From assembly GCA_024663395.1 (NCBI GenBank), contig JANFAH010000204.1:1-26450 (forward strand): a DNA stretch of 26,450 bases. The letters are read 5' to 3'. Below are positions 1 to 9,374 of the stretch, in pieces. Numbering within the stretch: the first letter of the stretch is position 1; each line of letters begins with the position of its first letter. A program made the translations under genes and the position numbers. Source of the stretch: Pisolithus tinctorius. Lineage: Eukaryota; Basidiomycota; Agaricomycetes; Boletales; Pisolithaceae. The notes beneath the pieces were generated by a model that saw only the letters and a program-made list of their open reading frames with translations, did no database searches and was not told the DNA's origin.

Positions 1-1366
1 ACTAGTTCCTGCTGAAAATGTTCATGGCGCTCCTGCACGCTCTCCTCGAAGGAAAGGAAGTAGTTGACTCAGCCAACTTCAGCGTCCCCAACACTTGGAG
101 CAATCCTCACTCGCCTCCCCGTTGTCGAGGCCGAGATGCTAGTCGGGATCGAGGCTTGGCTGTGGCAAGTTTTACCAGTATGGACGCGCATCGCTTGCCC
201 TTCCTGTCGCTACGAGTCTAGGGAGTGGTATGTGCTATACATCCCAAGTTTTCACTGACACTCCTCCGTGTCGACTGCTTCACACAGATGGACTGAATAT
301 TCATCGCAATCGTGATTTTTCCTAGCAGTGCCAAGCCTTGACGCCTCCCCAACTCTACTTCTCGTTTCCAAATGCCCAGGTGAAAGTGTGTGGAGTATTA
401 CTTACCTGAAGAAGAATCACGGCTATCGACTATCCCTCTCAGCAGCTGCCAGTCGTTCCACAACCGCGACGGACAAGTACTCATCTATCGTCGTGGTGGA
501 ACGATCGTCCAAAAGTTAAGATTTTGAATAGCATGAATTCGTGTCGCAGAATTCTTGCAGTTCAAAATATCTTCCCACTGGATTTTTTCGTGCAACGTCA
601 AGCTGGATTTCTACTGAAAACATGCATGACACACAAGATTGCTTGCACTTGCGCGACAAATTAGCGTTGGTGACGAATTTACCTATTCCTTGGGGACCGT
701 CACGTCACGGCTGCCCGACTGCAAGTCCGCATGAACGCTTTCGAGTCATTTGGTCACGATTGCGTGAAGCATGAGTTGTGCTTGTAGTCAACGAACACCG
801 CGTTCCTACGAGTATTTTGTGGGATCCGTGCAACGCGCCATTTTCAGCCGCCTGTTGGTCGTTTCGGTTTGACGACGCTGCAAACGCAAAGAAACAAAGA
901 ATCGTTGCCTTGCAAAGTTCGTCGAAATGCGGAACTCGACACACCAATATCTTTCCCCTCGCAAAACATGCAGGGCAGCTAATAGGAGGTTAGCATACAC
1001 GGCCGATACATAGTGTACGGTTGTGCCGCCGGTATCTGGGAGAAAGGAGTCAATTCAGCCACTAGTAGTCCAGATGCACAAGTGGCGTTATAACTTGACC
1101 ACCCACTGCCATAAGGTGCTCTCTTCGGAACTTCAGCCCCTCAGAAACCTATAAAAGGGCATGATAATGGTTGGCACTTACACCAAGACTGGCTCGTGTA
1201 CGGAGGCCTCTCAAAGCGCAGGGAACTGCACGATGGCGCGTGTACTATAAGGCACTGGTGTGTACAGGATTAACAGAGGAACTACAAGTGTAACGTGTGC
1301 ATGAGTGCGGAATTGACGTGTTGAAGAGAGAAAAAAAGCCACACAAAATATACAATAAAGCTGGGC
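1..1366. other. Stretch with no recognised gene
   Basis: Both strands hold only short open frames (under about 80 codons). None has a recognisable motif, membrane segment or plausible chain of GT-AG joined exons. Short frames on the + strand at about 18-258, 328-519, 541-774 and 778-993 do not connect through convincing splice sites. The right end (about 1200-1366) must contain the 3' untranslated region of the minus-strand DnaJ gene. The left end could contain the tail of a gene lying outside the window, but I cannot show this. Confidence 0.5.
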
Positions 1367-3165
1367 TCAATGGGCGCGATGGCGACCTCTCTCCCGACTG
1401 CTCTTAGTCTCCACTCTGACATACTCATTCTCGTTAGGATGATCATCTGAATCCTTCTTCACGGAAACGAATACTTCTCCGTAAATCTGCTAGTGCGACG
1501 GCCCGTGAGTGAGCCTTGCTGCGCGGAACGGATGGGTCTCCCAATACGCGGTCACACGTCTCACGCAGGACCGACTCGATCTCGAGCTTGGTCCCCTATG
1601 ACCAAACCATCGTAAGAACTATTGTAGGGAATAGCGATTTAATCTTACCTTGAATAGTGCCTGTAGGCCCTTCTCGGCAGCCTGTTCCTCTAGGCGTTTC
1701 TTCTCTTCGGGTGACATGTTTCCTGCCTTCTCCGCTGCTTGAATCTGATCGAATACGCTCTTCAACTCTATAGCCGACCGAAGAGTCGACACACTGTACT
1801 GTATTTAGAACCCTATCTCCCTGGGCAAGAAACATAAATTCACGTTTCACTGAAGACGTGGTATTTGCCCTGAACGTTGTGTAACCACCCACCCATACCG
1901 AACAGTGTCTGGTTCGAGGCCAGGTAATATTTCGCTTTGGACAGGTAGACGAATCCTACGGCATGCAGCAGTTCAACGCCGTACGACTCTTTCTTGAGTT
2001 CGCTGAGCAAAACAAGCCTCGTAAACAACGAAAGCAGAACTCATACGAAAGGACATACTCAGCCTCCATCTGACATAGCTGACGCCAACTGTTGACGACG
2101 TTGTTATCAGTCGGGACCCGTCGCAGACTCGGTGAAAATCGCAAGCTTGCGTTCCAGGTTCTCCACGCTTTATATTTTGAATTGAATCAAAGGCAAACTC
2201 GAGGGAGGAGTTGCATGTGCTCACAGTTTCCCCACCCGCTCAGCACGGGCCGCAGCTTTCTAATAAGGTTTTGGGTTGTTAATGCAATGGTAGCTAGAGT
2301 TGAGAATTACCTCGGCATCGGCTTTCCTCTCCTTTTCTTCCCGACGCGCCTTCTCTTCGTCTGAGATTATTTCTTTACCTTTTGCGTCGCGCTTTACTTC
2401 CTTTCCTTCCGCCTCTTCAGCTTCCTCGGCCTCCTGCAAAGCAGTCTTCATGTCCCGGGCGAGGCTAATGTGGCCGATGATCGGGACGAAGCGTTCCCCC
2501 CCAAATATTGCACTGAATACTTCCTCTGGATCGACGAATCCGCCTTCGGGTTGGCTTTCTTTTGGTCCAAATTCGTTGTATTTCTTGCGTAAGATGGGGT
2601 CTGAGAGGGTTTGGTAGGCTATTGCGATTTCCTTGAAGCGTTCCTCTGCATTCGGATCATCTGGGTTCTTGTCCGGATGGTGCTTGATGGCCAATCGCCC
2701 TAAAGTGCGTAGTACACAGCACATCAGAAGAGGTCCATAAACACCAGCTGGTAATGGCAGACGGATTGCGAGGAAGATGAAACTTACTATATGACTTCTT
2801 AATATCCTCTGTGGATGCATCCACAGGTACGCCCAGTAGGTCAGTAGTAACCTGTTTCTAGCGGCTTCTCTTGTGTGCCAATCTTGCGTCCTTTCTTATT
2901 AGTAGCGGAGCTTTGCCCGCTCGGTCCCATTCGACGAGCCAGCAGTGGGAGATGAAGTAACGGATAGACCCGCTGGTAGTTGTATAGGATAGAAGGCATG
3001 CTGATACACTGTCTGACACCTGCAACACCGGATACGAATCAAAGTTCCCTGTGACGGTATCGGAGAGGGTACGGGGAATTCAAGCGGAATATCGCAGCTT
3101 CCACACTGCGAGCGCAGATGGGGGATATATGGCCTCGACTGCGCGATGGGGTATGCACTACTCAT
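1367..3165 (-). CDS. DnaJ chaperone with X domain (Caj1/Djp1-like), seven exons, frame-broken
   Basis: J-domain co-chaperone that stimulates Hsp70; yeast relatives Caj1 and Djp1 act in the cytosol and in peroxisomal or mitochondrial import. The start codon is ATG at 3165-3163. The first ~50 residues carry two CxxC pairs (CGSC and CCRC), resembling a zinc ribbon. The J domain follows, with KHHPDK (HPD motif) and a KKYNEFG end. Next comes the DnaJ-X region ([22 protein letters not shown]), an acidic/lysine coiled stretch, and conserved blocks [16 protein letters not shown] and [17 protein letters not shown]. Exons: 3165-2788, 2699-2311, 2259-2225, 2167-2059, 2002-1844, 1793-1649, 1595-1367; all introns are GT-AG, 50-88 nt. 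One extra base is present near 2900, 2843, 2109 and 1490. Removing all four gives 1440 nt, about 479 residues, a whole number of codons. Assignment is firm; functionality of the sequence as printed is not. Confidence 0.88.
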
Positions 3166-3296
3166 CGTCGTCGCTGTCGTCGTTGTTGCCAGTACTCCAG
3201 CGAACTACATAGGGTATACAAGAGATCACGTGAGCACCATCACATAGCCAGGGCGTCTTCTTCCGTTCACTGCTCGAACGTTCATCCACCAGCCAA
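3166..3296. promoter_or_regulatory. Bidirectional promoter with TCACGTGA between the DnaJ and Dap1 genes
   Basis: The two genes diverge with only 131 bp between start codons, so this segment must serve both. The palindrome TCACGTGA lies at 3226-3233, almost exactly midway (about 61 bp from the DnaJ ATG and 64 bp from the Dap1 ATG). CACGTG is the classical E-box bound by Cbf1/bHLH-type factors in fungi; that it is bound here is inferred. No clear TATA box is visible. Confidence 0.5.
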
Positions 3297-4030
3297 ATGG
3301 GACCGTCTCTGGACTTTGGGACGCCAATCAACTACGGCCTTACTTGTTTACATTCTGTACTCTGTACAGAAAATCATATTCCCACCATTACCCGACCTAG
3401 CACCCAAGTCAGTCCCAACGGAATTCAAGGACGGATACTCATGGATGCCCAAGTCGCATCCTCCGACGCTCTTGTACCAGACTTACACACCCAAGTCACT
3501 TGCGAAGTATGACGGAAAAGACGGCGGTCGGATTTTACTGGCCATTAACGGTATGGTGTTCGATGTCACGGCCGGACGGAGTTTCTACGGACCGGGTGAG
3601 GCGTAGCGCCATTGAGGTTTTTGCGTTCTCAACGAAAAGCCAGACGGAATGTATGGCAACTTTGCAGGAGAGATGCTTCTCGTGGGATGGCGAAGCAGTC
3701 TTTCGCTTTGGGTACGAGTCTCACCGAATCACCGACTAATAGACGCGCGCGTTCATACAGATTACACCAGAAATGCTGACTCCGATAGACCAGCCACTTA
3801 GACAAGCTAGAAGACCTCGACCAAGAAGAAATGTAAGCCGGGAAGTTCACTCTCAGCTCACAATCTCACCCTATTGTCTCCCGATGTAGCGAGAACATGA
3901 GAGGTGCGCGTAACGAGCTTCCTGTTCGAGCTCAATGCTTCGATCGTCTGACTCCCACCTAGGCTGGATCGAACACTTTTCGAACAAGTACGTGATTTGC
4001 GGAAGGCTCGTAGAGAACGATGCTGTATAA
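3297..4030 (+). CDS. dap1: Cytochrome b5-like heme/steroid-binding membrane protein (MAPR family, Dap1-like)
   Basis: Membrane-associated progesterone-receptor family. The yeast homologue Dap1 binds heme and supports the P450 Erg11 in sterol synthesis at the ER. The start is ATG at 3297, followed by MGPSLDFGTPI and a membrane anchor (LLVYILYSVQKIIF). The b5-like fold follows: FKDGYSWMPKSHPPT, the GKDGGRILLAINGMVFDVT core, and FYGPDGMYGNFAG; YGNFAG continues as RDASRGMAKQ only after correcting one base. The C-terminus is WIEHFSNKYVICGRLVENDAV. Exons: 3297-3595, 3644-3711, 3761-3832, 3890-3903 (14 nt) and 3963-4030. Frame breaks are an extra A near 3330, a missing base near 3667, an extra base near 3765 and an extra A near 3800. 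Corrected coding length is 519 nt (172 residues), normal for the family. The next gene on this strand begins 144 bp downstream. Confidence 0.85.
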
Positions 4031-4174
4031 GTATGGTTCTGGAGGGTAATATTACTGTCCGCGTGTCCGTCCTCTGGATGTCCTTGTGTATTAGTTGTTA
4101 CGCCCTTCATTACATAGCACGAGATTGTTTGTACTTGACATGATCATCACCTGTCCCTGCAAAAACACCCTTCA

Positions 4175-5253
4175 ATGGACCCAGACGCCCACTTGAACTT
4201 TTTCGGTCGGCTGGCACAAGAGAATAGCAACTACATTTGAGGAATCTTCTCCGCAACGCACCCCGCGACGACGACGACAGCAATCCTCCGCAGCCACGAG
4301 ATGCGCCGCTCTATGTCGAAGAAGAACCGGAAACACCACTCCAGCAACTCATCCGACGCTGGATGAACGAACGCCATTCACCCGACATCCTCCCCACCGA
4401 AGAGGACCTTACTCTCAAGGTTACTAGACCACATCCGAAGTCAGGTAGGAGCAAGGCACACTATTTCAATATGTATGACTGTTGGAATCGATTCATAGAC
4501 CGATCATGTCTGTTCAATGCGACGGTGGTCGTAGTCTGAGACTGTGCAATTACTTCGCTCCGATCCATCGTCGTCAGGAAGAGGAGCATTTCAGGATCAT
4601 GCTCGTACAGACAGAGGTCGAACGAGTCAAGTTCATCGTCAGGTCTTATCTTCGCACCAGATTGTTCAAGGTGCGTCTCTTTTTCCTCGGTTTCTGTCCG
4701 TCAGTCGCTGCTTACCTTCTCCCATCGATATGTAGATAGAGAAACATGCTCGATATATAATGACGAACCCTGAGGTGCAACAACGATTGTCGCAGAGCGA
4801 AGTAGATCCATGCAAGAAGGTATTCCATCCTCACGTGATCCGTGTTTTTCTGTCGTTACAGTGGATATGGGACAGGTTTCGCGAGGTTAACGGACCAACA
4901 TTTCTACAACACTGTCCTCCAAAGTTTGCCAGAGAGTCAGCAGACATTAGACGATCGAATTCTCTTTGTTCCGTCTATGAGTAGGAGGCCTACTTCTATC
5001 TGGGTGGACTGTTCGATTGACTTCCATCAGTCACGGAACCAGACAAGACCAGAGCGGTCTTCGTGCGTGCCCGCCAGAATTGTCCCCCTGTACGATTACC
5101 AGAGTAAGCGCATCCTATTCTCATGACACGCACCTTTCTAAGTCTGTGATTCGCAGCGGAACTGCATTAGAGATGCAAAAGGGTCACATCTCTCTCACTC
5201 CTTATTGGGTCGTAGAACAGCTTGTTGCAAGGGGAGAAGTCGAACTCGTGTAA
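4175..5253 (+). CDS. sld5: GINS complex subunit Sld5, six exons, frame-broken
   Basis: Subunit of the GINS tetramer (Sld5-Psf1-Psf2-Psf3) that joins Cdc45 and Mcm2-7 as the nuclear replicative helicase. The start is ATG at 4175 (MDPDAHLNFFGRLAQEN). The helical A-domain shows TPLQQLIRRWMNERHSPDILP, LLSRLLDHIRSQ, LLRSDPSSS, EVERVKFIVRSYLRTRLFKIEKHA and TNPEVQQRLS. The small beta B-domain at the C-terminus has KGHISLTPYWVVEQLVARGEVELV. Exons: 4175-4444, 4535-4670, 4736-4819, 4862-4980, 5031-5103, 5157-5253; intron 3 is only 42 nt. Frame breaks lie near 4238, 4407, 4577 and 4808. After correction the sum is about 777 nt (258 residues), slightly longer than human SLD5 because of a charged N-terminal insert. 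The neighbouring NC2alpha gene is convergent, with 128 bp between stop codons. Confidence 0.87.
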
Positions 5254-5381
5254 TCCACCGTCGTCATACGCTGTAGTCCTGATTATTAACTTTCGCAAAA
5301 CGAAACTGTACAGTAGCCAACGAGCGGCTCCGAAATATGTGCTACACACCTCCAACGTCCTATATCACTCATCTAGGGACG

Positions 5382-6356
5382 TTAAGAAGTATCATCATCT
5401 TCCTGCCAATCATCGTCATGATGCCCTCGATAATGTCGGCTTGATTTCCCACCCTTCACCTTCCCCGTCTTCTTCCATGGCAACATCACCTTCCGCGTCC
5501 GACTTACTGCCTCCGGGATTCAGCACTACTCTCAGTAGGCAGTCCACGGGTTTCCTTCTTCCTCCGCCTCTTAGGCTCACTCGACTGACTGCACCTCCTT
5601 GTGCAGCAGCACCGTTTTTCTTCGCTTTCCCACCTCGTTTTCTCTTTTGCCCCTCTCCGCCACCCTCCGCGTCGAGATCGATCGTACCCCCGGCGGAAGG
5701 ATCAGGAACGGACTCGACTATCTCCTTGAGGAAATCAAACATCTCTGTTGTTTCCACAGGCATGTTTTCTGCCCGGAGGATCGAATAGTCCATAGTGTTA
5801 GTTACATCCACCGGAACGGAGAGGGGGGGAACGTACAGGTGATATGCTTCGACCTTCTTCGCACCGCGATGGACGGTAACATTGCACGCTTCCTCAACTA
5901 TCATTGACAAGAAAAGCTCCAGCGCTTTAGCTATCCACGCCGAGTTGCCCGCGTCCAATCGTTAGACAGATCCGGCCGCCAAGGAGTCAGACAGTCACGG
6001 GGTGTCCAGGAAATACCACCGAAAAAAAGGAGAAGTAGAACATGATAAGCATTCATCTTCAGAGCCTCGCGAATATACGGAAGTTGAACCAAGGGCATAC
6101 ATACATATCACGATAGGCGTCGCCTGCGCAACTTTACCCACTTCCTCGTCCTTCTGCATGATCTTCTTTATCCTCGCCTATATACCCCGTTCCGCGTTTG
6201 ATTCGTCACAAGCCAGGGGTAGAACATGTGTGCATGTGTACATATGAAGGCGTTCAAATTGGTCATCCTTTTGTCTGAGGAGCCGTTCGTGGCGATCAGC
6301 AGCCGGAAGAAAAATCTCACCACAGGAAATTTCGTTTGCTTGTTCTTAGTCTTCAT
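5382..6356 (-). CDS. bur6: NC2 alpha (Bur6/DRAP1) histone-fold transcription corepressor
   Basis: Alpha subunit of negative cofactor 2. With NC2beta it binds TBP on promoter DNA and controls RNA polymerase II initiation. The start is ATG at 6356 (MKTKNKQTKFPV), spliced to ARIKKIMQKDEEVGKVAQATPIVI, then SKALELFLSMIVEEA and KKVEAYHLKHAVETTEMFDFL, a complete H2A-like histone fold. A basic segment (QKRKRGGKAKK) and an acidic tail follow. Exons: 6356-6321, 6177-6105, 5930-5837, 5768-5382; introns 1 and 2 (143 and 174 nt) are long for this window. An extra C lies near 5760. Read straight through, the frame stops at 5416. A shift before that gives an acidic end, HHDDDWQEDDDTS, stopping at 5382. I prefer the latter because acidic tails are usual in this family, but this is inference. 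Confidence 0.87.
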
Positions 6357-6709
6357 AACTGTGTAGTGTGGACTGGTAACCTTGTTCAAATAATATGTTG
6401 AATGCTGAAACCAGGACGTAAAATGAGCGCGGCTGCCACTGGGGGCGGAGCCATCTCCGGGCAGCGCTGATACTCTTTTTAAGTCCTTTTGGGCCAGCAA
6501 CATCATGGATCACGTGATGAATAAGCTCGAATGGGTAATCACCTAGTGTGGGGTATCGATCGCAAAAACAAATATTGTACCAACGACAAAATTCAAGGAA
6601 TGGTAAAGTAGTAGTGTGTGCACTAAGGAACGGCCGGGTAAATTACACGAACAAACCTCGGGCAGAGGTGTAAGGGGAGACCAAGAAATGCTGCCGAAAT
6701 TCAAATTCA
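6357..6709. promoter_or_regulatory. NC2alpha upstream region with perfect ATCACGTGAT palindrome
   Basis: This 353-bp gap separates the SLATT stop codon from the NC2alpha start; both genes are on the minus strand. It contains the 10-bp palindrome ATCACGTGAT at 6509-6518, about 153 bp upstream of the NC2alpha ATG. The same core lies upstream of the DnaJ/Dap1 pair and of CAD. The interval probably also holds the SLATT 3' untranslated region. I see no other gene in it. Confidence 0.45.
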
Positions 6710-7861
6710 CTAGACATTGGGTGACCCTTTTCTCTCACTGACAGCCAGTTAGTCACAGGCGCAGCTAATAGTTCAATTGAACACGCGACGTACCTGCTGG
6801 TCCCCCCAAGAATCACCTCCAACCTGTGCCGAAAATCAAGCATTTTCTTTTCCAGCTCCTCATTGTGCGTTTCGTGAGCATGGTCCAGCTTGAATGCCTC
6901 GCATTCCCGGAGGAAATGATCCAGCTCCCTGACGCGGATGTTAGATAGTTCGGGCTCGCCAGAACCCCTTGCTCGAGCAAGGTATGATGCAACGAGCGTC
7001 GATAGACCACCTGTGATGTGTACGATCGATTAAGCCCCTTATGCAAGTGCAAAGATGGGCGCACAGCCGACCTAGTATCGAAGTGGAGACTTGAGCCTAC
7101 GGAATGCACGTATCAGGGGGGGAATTCATCACGTTCGTTTGATAAGTGGAAGACTCGCCTGTTTACCAGTTTGAAGTGCAGCAGCTATGCCAGTAGTCAG
7201 AGCACCCAGGAGCACTTGGAGGCCAATGGCTATGTTAAGAGCGTAGCCCGTCATGATAGCTAAAGAACCCCATGTTATTTGCTGGACGAAGGTCTGCACA
7301 GCCGTTTACTAACCTCTGTTGTAGGATTTCTTCTTCTCTTCCTCAGCAGCGTCGATCGTTGGTTGGATCCTTTCTCCATAAGTTTTCTGACGCTACATAA
7401 CATAAGCGGCTCTTTACGATCAACTGACACTTGCGCACCTACCGTCTTATCAACTGGGACAATCCAGTCAATCTCGGACGGATTTGCTTGCGGGACGCAG
7501 AACCGTGGTAGCGCGTCGGGACCACCCGTGGATGCCCGTCTCTGCTACGGGCAGGAGGCGGTGTTGTCCCTGTAGAGGGCTCAAAAGGATTACGGCTGAT
7601 CCTGATCCCGCGCTCCTTGGGCATGGCCCTCGGCAGATTCAAGAAGATTCTTGTCTGATTCCGCCACCACCATTGTGCCCGACTTGTGATGGATTGGGTG
7701 TACTGGCTTCGGGTTGCTCGTGGAACCGAGATTCAGTCCTAGCTGCGGTAGTGGCCTTCCCGTTCAGCCTCGTGCGCCACTGGGTCCTGCGATCCTCCAG
7801 GACCACTAGCTGGATTCCCCGACTCCGGGGGAGGAGGCGGCCGCTGAGGGGGAAGAGACAT
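6710..7861 (-). CDS. Fungal SLATT-domain two-transmembrane protein
   Basis: SLATT proteins have two membrane helices. Prokaryotic members are predicted effectors of nucleotide-signalling defence systems; the fungal branch has no established role that I know. From the probable ATG at 7861 there is a proline/glycine-rich disordered N-terminus (MSLPPQRPPPPPESG). Then come SEIDWIVPVDKT, ERIQPTIDAAEEEKKKSYNR, helix 1 (TGYALNIAIGLQVLLGAL), TGKQAQVSTSI, helix 2 (LGGLSTLVASYLARARG), GEPELSNIRVRELDHFLREC and a helical tail ending ERKGSPNV. Exons: 7861-7443, 7392-7314, 7259-7159, 7096-7072 (25 nt), 7010-6794, 6737-6710. The intron at 7097-7158 begins with GC. The domain-encoding exons are in frame with one another. 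The first exon contains at least two frame breaks, so the N-terminal sequence is uncertain. Confidence 0.78.
7097..7158 (-). other. GC-AG intron in the SLATT gene
   Basis: The exon ends ...GGTAAACAG and the intron begins GCGAGT, ending in CCGTAG. Only this donor joins TGKQ to AQVSTSIL in frame and preserves the conserved loop between the two membrane helices. Using the nearby GTAAAC as donor breaks the frame of the next 25-nt exon. Confidence 0.65.
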
Positions 7862-8611
7862 TCCAGGGAGCTACAGGGATGACCAGAGGCATCTGATGGG
7901 AACTAGCACGTTTATAAACTTAATGACTTTCGGCTCTAAGGGCAATTTCAAAGCCACAGCTCTTTGGATTCTTTTGCTTCCGGCTATTCCGCCGGAAAGA
8001 ACCTTAAGATATGCGGGAATTACACCGATCGGAAACATTGACAGAAGAGTTGCCTGTGAATAGGGATGACTTCTTCGGTTCCCGTTGACGCTGGTAAGTG
8101 ACCACTGAGCCTCGTTTAGGCAGAACGGGCTTTCACCATGTGTTCGCGTGATGCCTTTCACCCCTCCATTCTCCGCTAGAGTGATGCGAAACCGCAAGAT
8201 CGCAAGTGCCGAAGGCAACGATCATAAACGCACATCTTTCGAATTCCCTTCGTAGAGATGTGAATTCTTCTGAGGAGACAAAACGCTCGTAGGGTAGGGG
8301 AGGTCGCGAGATGCGCTACCATATCTGTGCATTCCCCGAAGGTTCGACGTTCGACGCATGACATCGATTGTCATTCGTTACACTGGTGAATAGTACATAG
8401 ATAGTCGCGAGTGCCAGGGGAAATTACGATAGTGCGCTGTCATTGAAGGCCCCAGAATCTGAGAAACGCTGCAATGGAGTTAAAACTGGTTGGGCGCCCT
8501 GGATAAGCGGAGGGTGAAGTTGAGCCACGCCAGTTGGTACATAACTGTTTAAGCACTTACGTAAATGTGTTTTGATAAGCAAGAGTTGCACCGAGTCCTC
8601 CGGGAATTGTT

Positions 8612-8634
8612 TTGGCCATGGCTACCATGGCCAA
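8612..8634. repeat. Perfect inverted repeat, 10-bp arms, 3-nt loop
   Basis: The arm TTGGCCATGG (8612-8621) is followed by CTA and its exact reverse complement CCATGGCCAA (8625-8634). It lies in the gene-free stretch downstream of CAD. It could be a hairpin or a bipartite protein site; nothing further can be said from sequence. Confidence 0.7.
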
Positions 8635-9147
8635 TCGTAGGGAGACTGGCCGACGTGGACCCTGGGCATGTGAATCGGTCCTTGTCAATTGACTCCAGAA
8701 TCGCCTTGACGACTCGGGACGACTCTCACTCATATCATTGATGATTGATCAATGCCACGTTACGCACGACCGCACATATACTGCAATCGGTTTACGCTCA
8801 GGGGGTTCCAAGACAATTAACGGGATCAACGTCGGGGCCATTCGATGTCGTTCTGCGACAGACAGTCACCGTGCTAAGTTAGTGCAGGCACAGAGGAAGT
8901 GCATATGTATGTAGCAACATCCCAAGATAACCAGCAACTGCTTCGAAGGACCACATGGGAACCGTTCTGTATTTGGGTGCTACGTACGTGAATAAATAAT
9001 TTTTGCGTGTCGCGGGATGCTCCCCAATGCGTTACAACGGGGGGCCTGATGCCGTCCTAAACGAATTGTTATGAGAACCAATCAGTGATGGGCCCATATG
9101 AAGTAGTTGCGCAGATTGGTCCTTTGGTAATAATGGCTTGAAGGGAA

Positions 9148-9166
9148 GTCGCTACCGAGTAGCGAC
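9148..9166. repeat. Perfect inverted repeat, 8-bp arms, 3-nt loop
   Basis: GTCGCTAC (9148-9155), loop CGA, then GTAGCGAC (9159-9166). It lies about 210 bp beyond the CAD stop codon in the direction of CAD transcription, so it may fall in the CAD 3' untranslated region or just past it. It shares the 3-nt-loop layout of the repeat at 8612 but not its sequence. Confidence 0.65.
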
Positions 9167-9374
9167 CATGGTATTGTCGTGTATATAACCTGTGATATAC
9201 ATACTGATCGATCTTCATTACCGTGAGTCCTTGTTCATCAAGCATTTCCCCCCGCTGACTGCTGTTTACCTATAAAAGTGTCCGTATGCCAACCTCTAGA
9301 AAGATCCTAAAAACCTATATAATAAAGCCATCCGGATCTGCTGACATGTGAATTCAAATCTTCATTAGAGCGGA

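Larger units (their letters stand above)
7862..9374. other. 1.5-kb stretch without a recognised gene
   Basis: Lies between the CAD stop codon and the SLATT start, both minus strand, so it must contain the CAD 3' end and the SLATT promoter. The longest open frame (minus, about 7871-8218, 115 codons) shows no motif and no partner exons. I looked for rRNA, tRNA and transposon signatures and found none I could support. The notable structures are two perfect short inverted repeats, annotated separately. Confidence 0.5.

Noticed and set aside
18..993. Series of short plus-strand frames at the left edge
   Set aside because: They are 60-80 codons, do not overlap or splice into a chain, and show no motif; expected by chance.
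7862..9374. Possible rRNA fragment or mobile element in the gene-free stretch
   Set aside because: No conserved rRNA core sequences, no terminal repeats or target duplications, and no transposase or reverse-transcriptase motifs in any frame.
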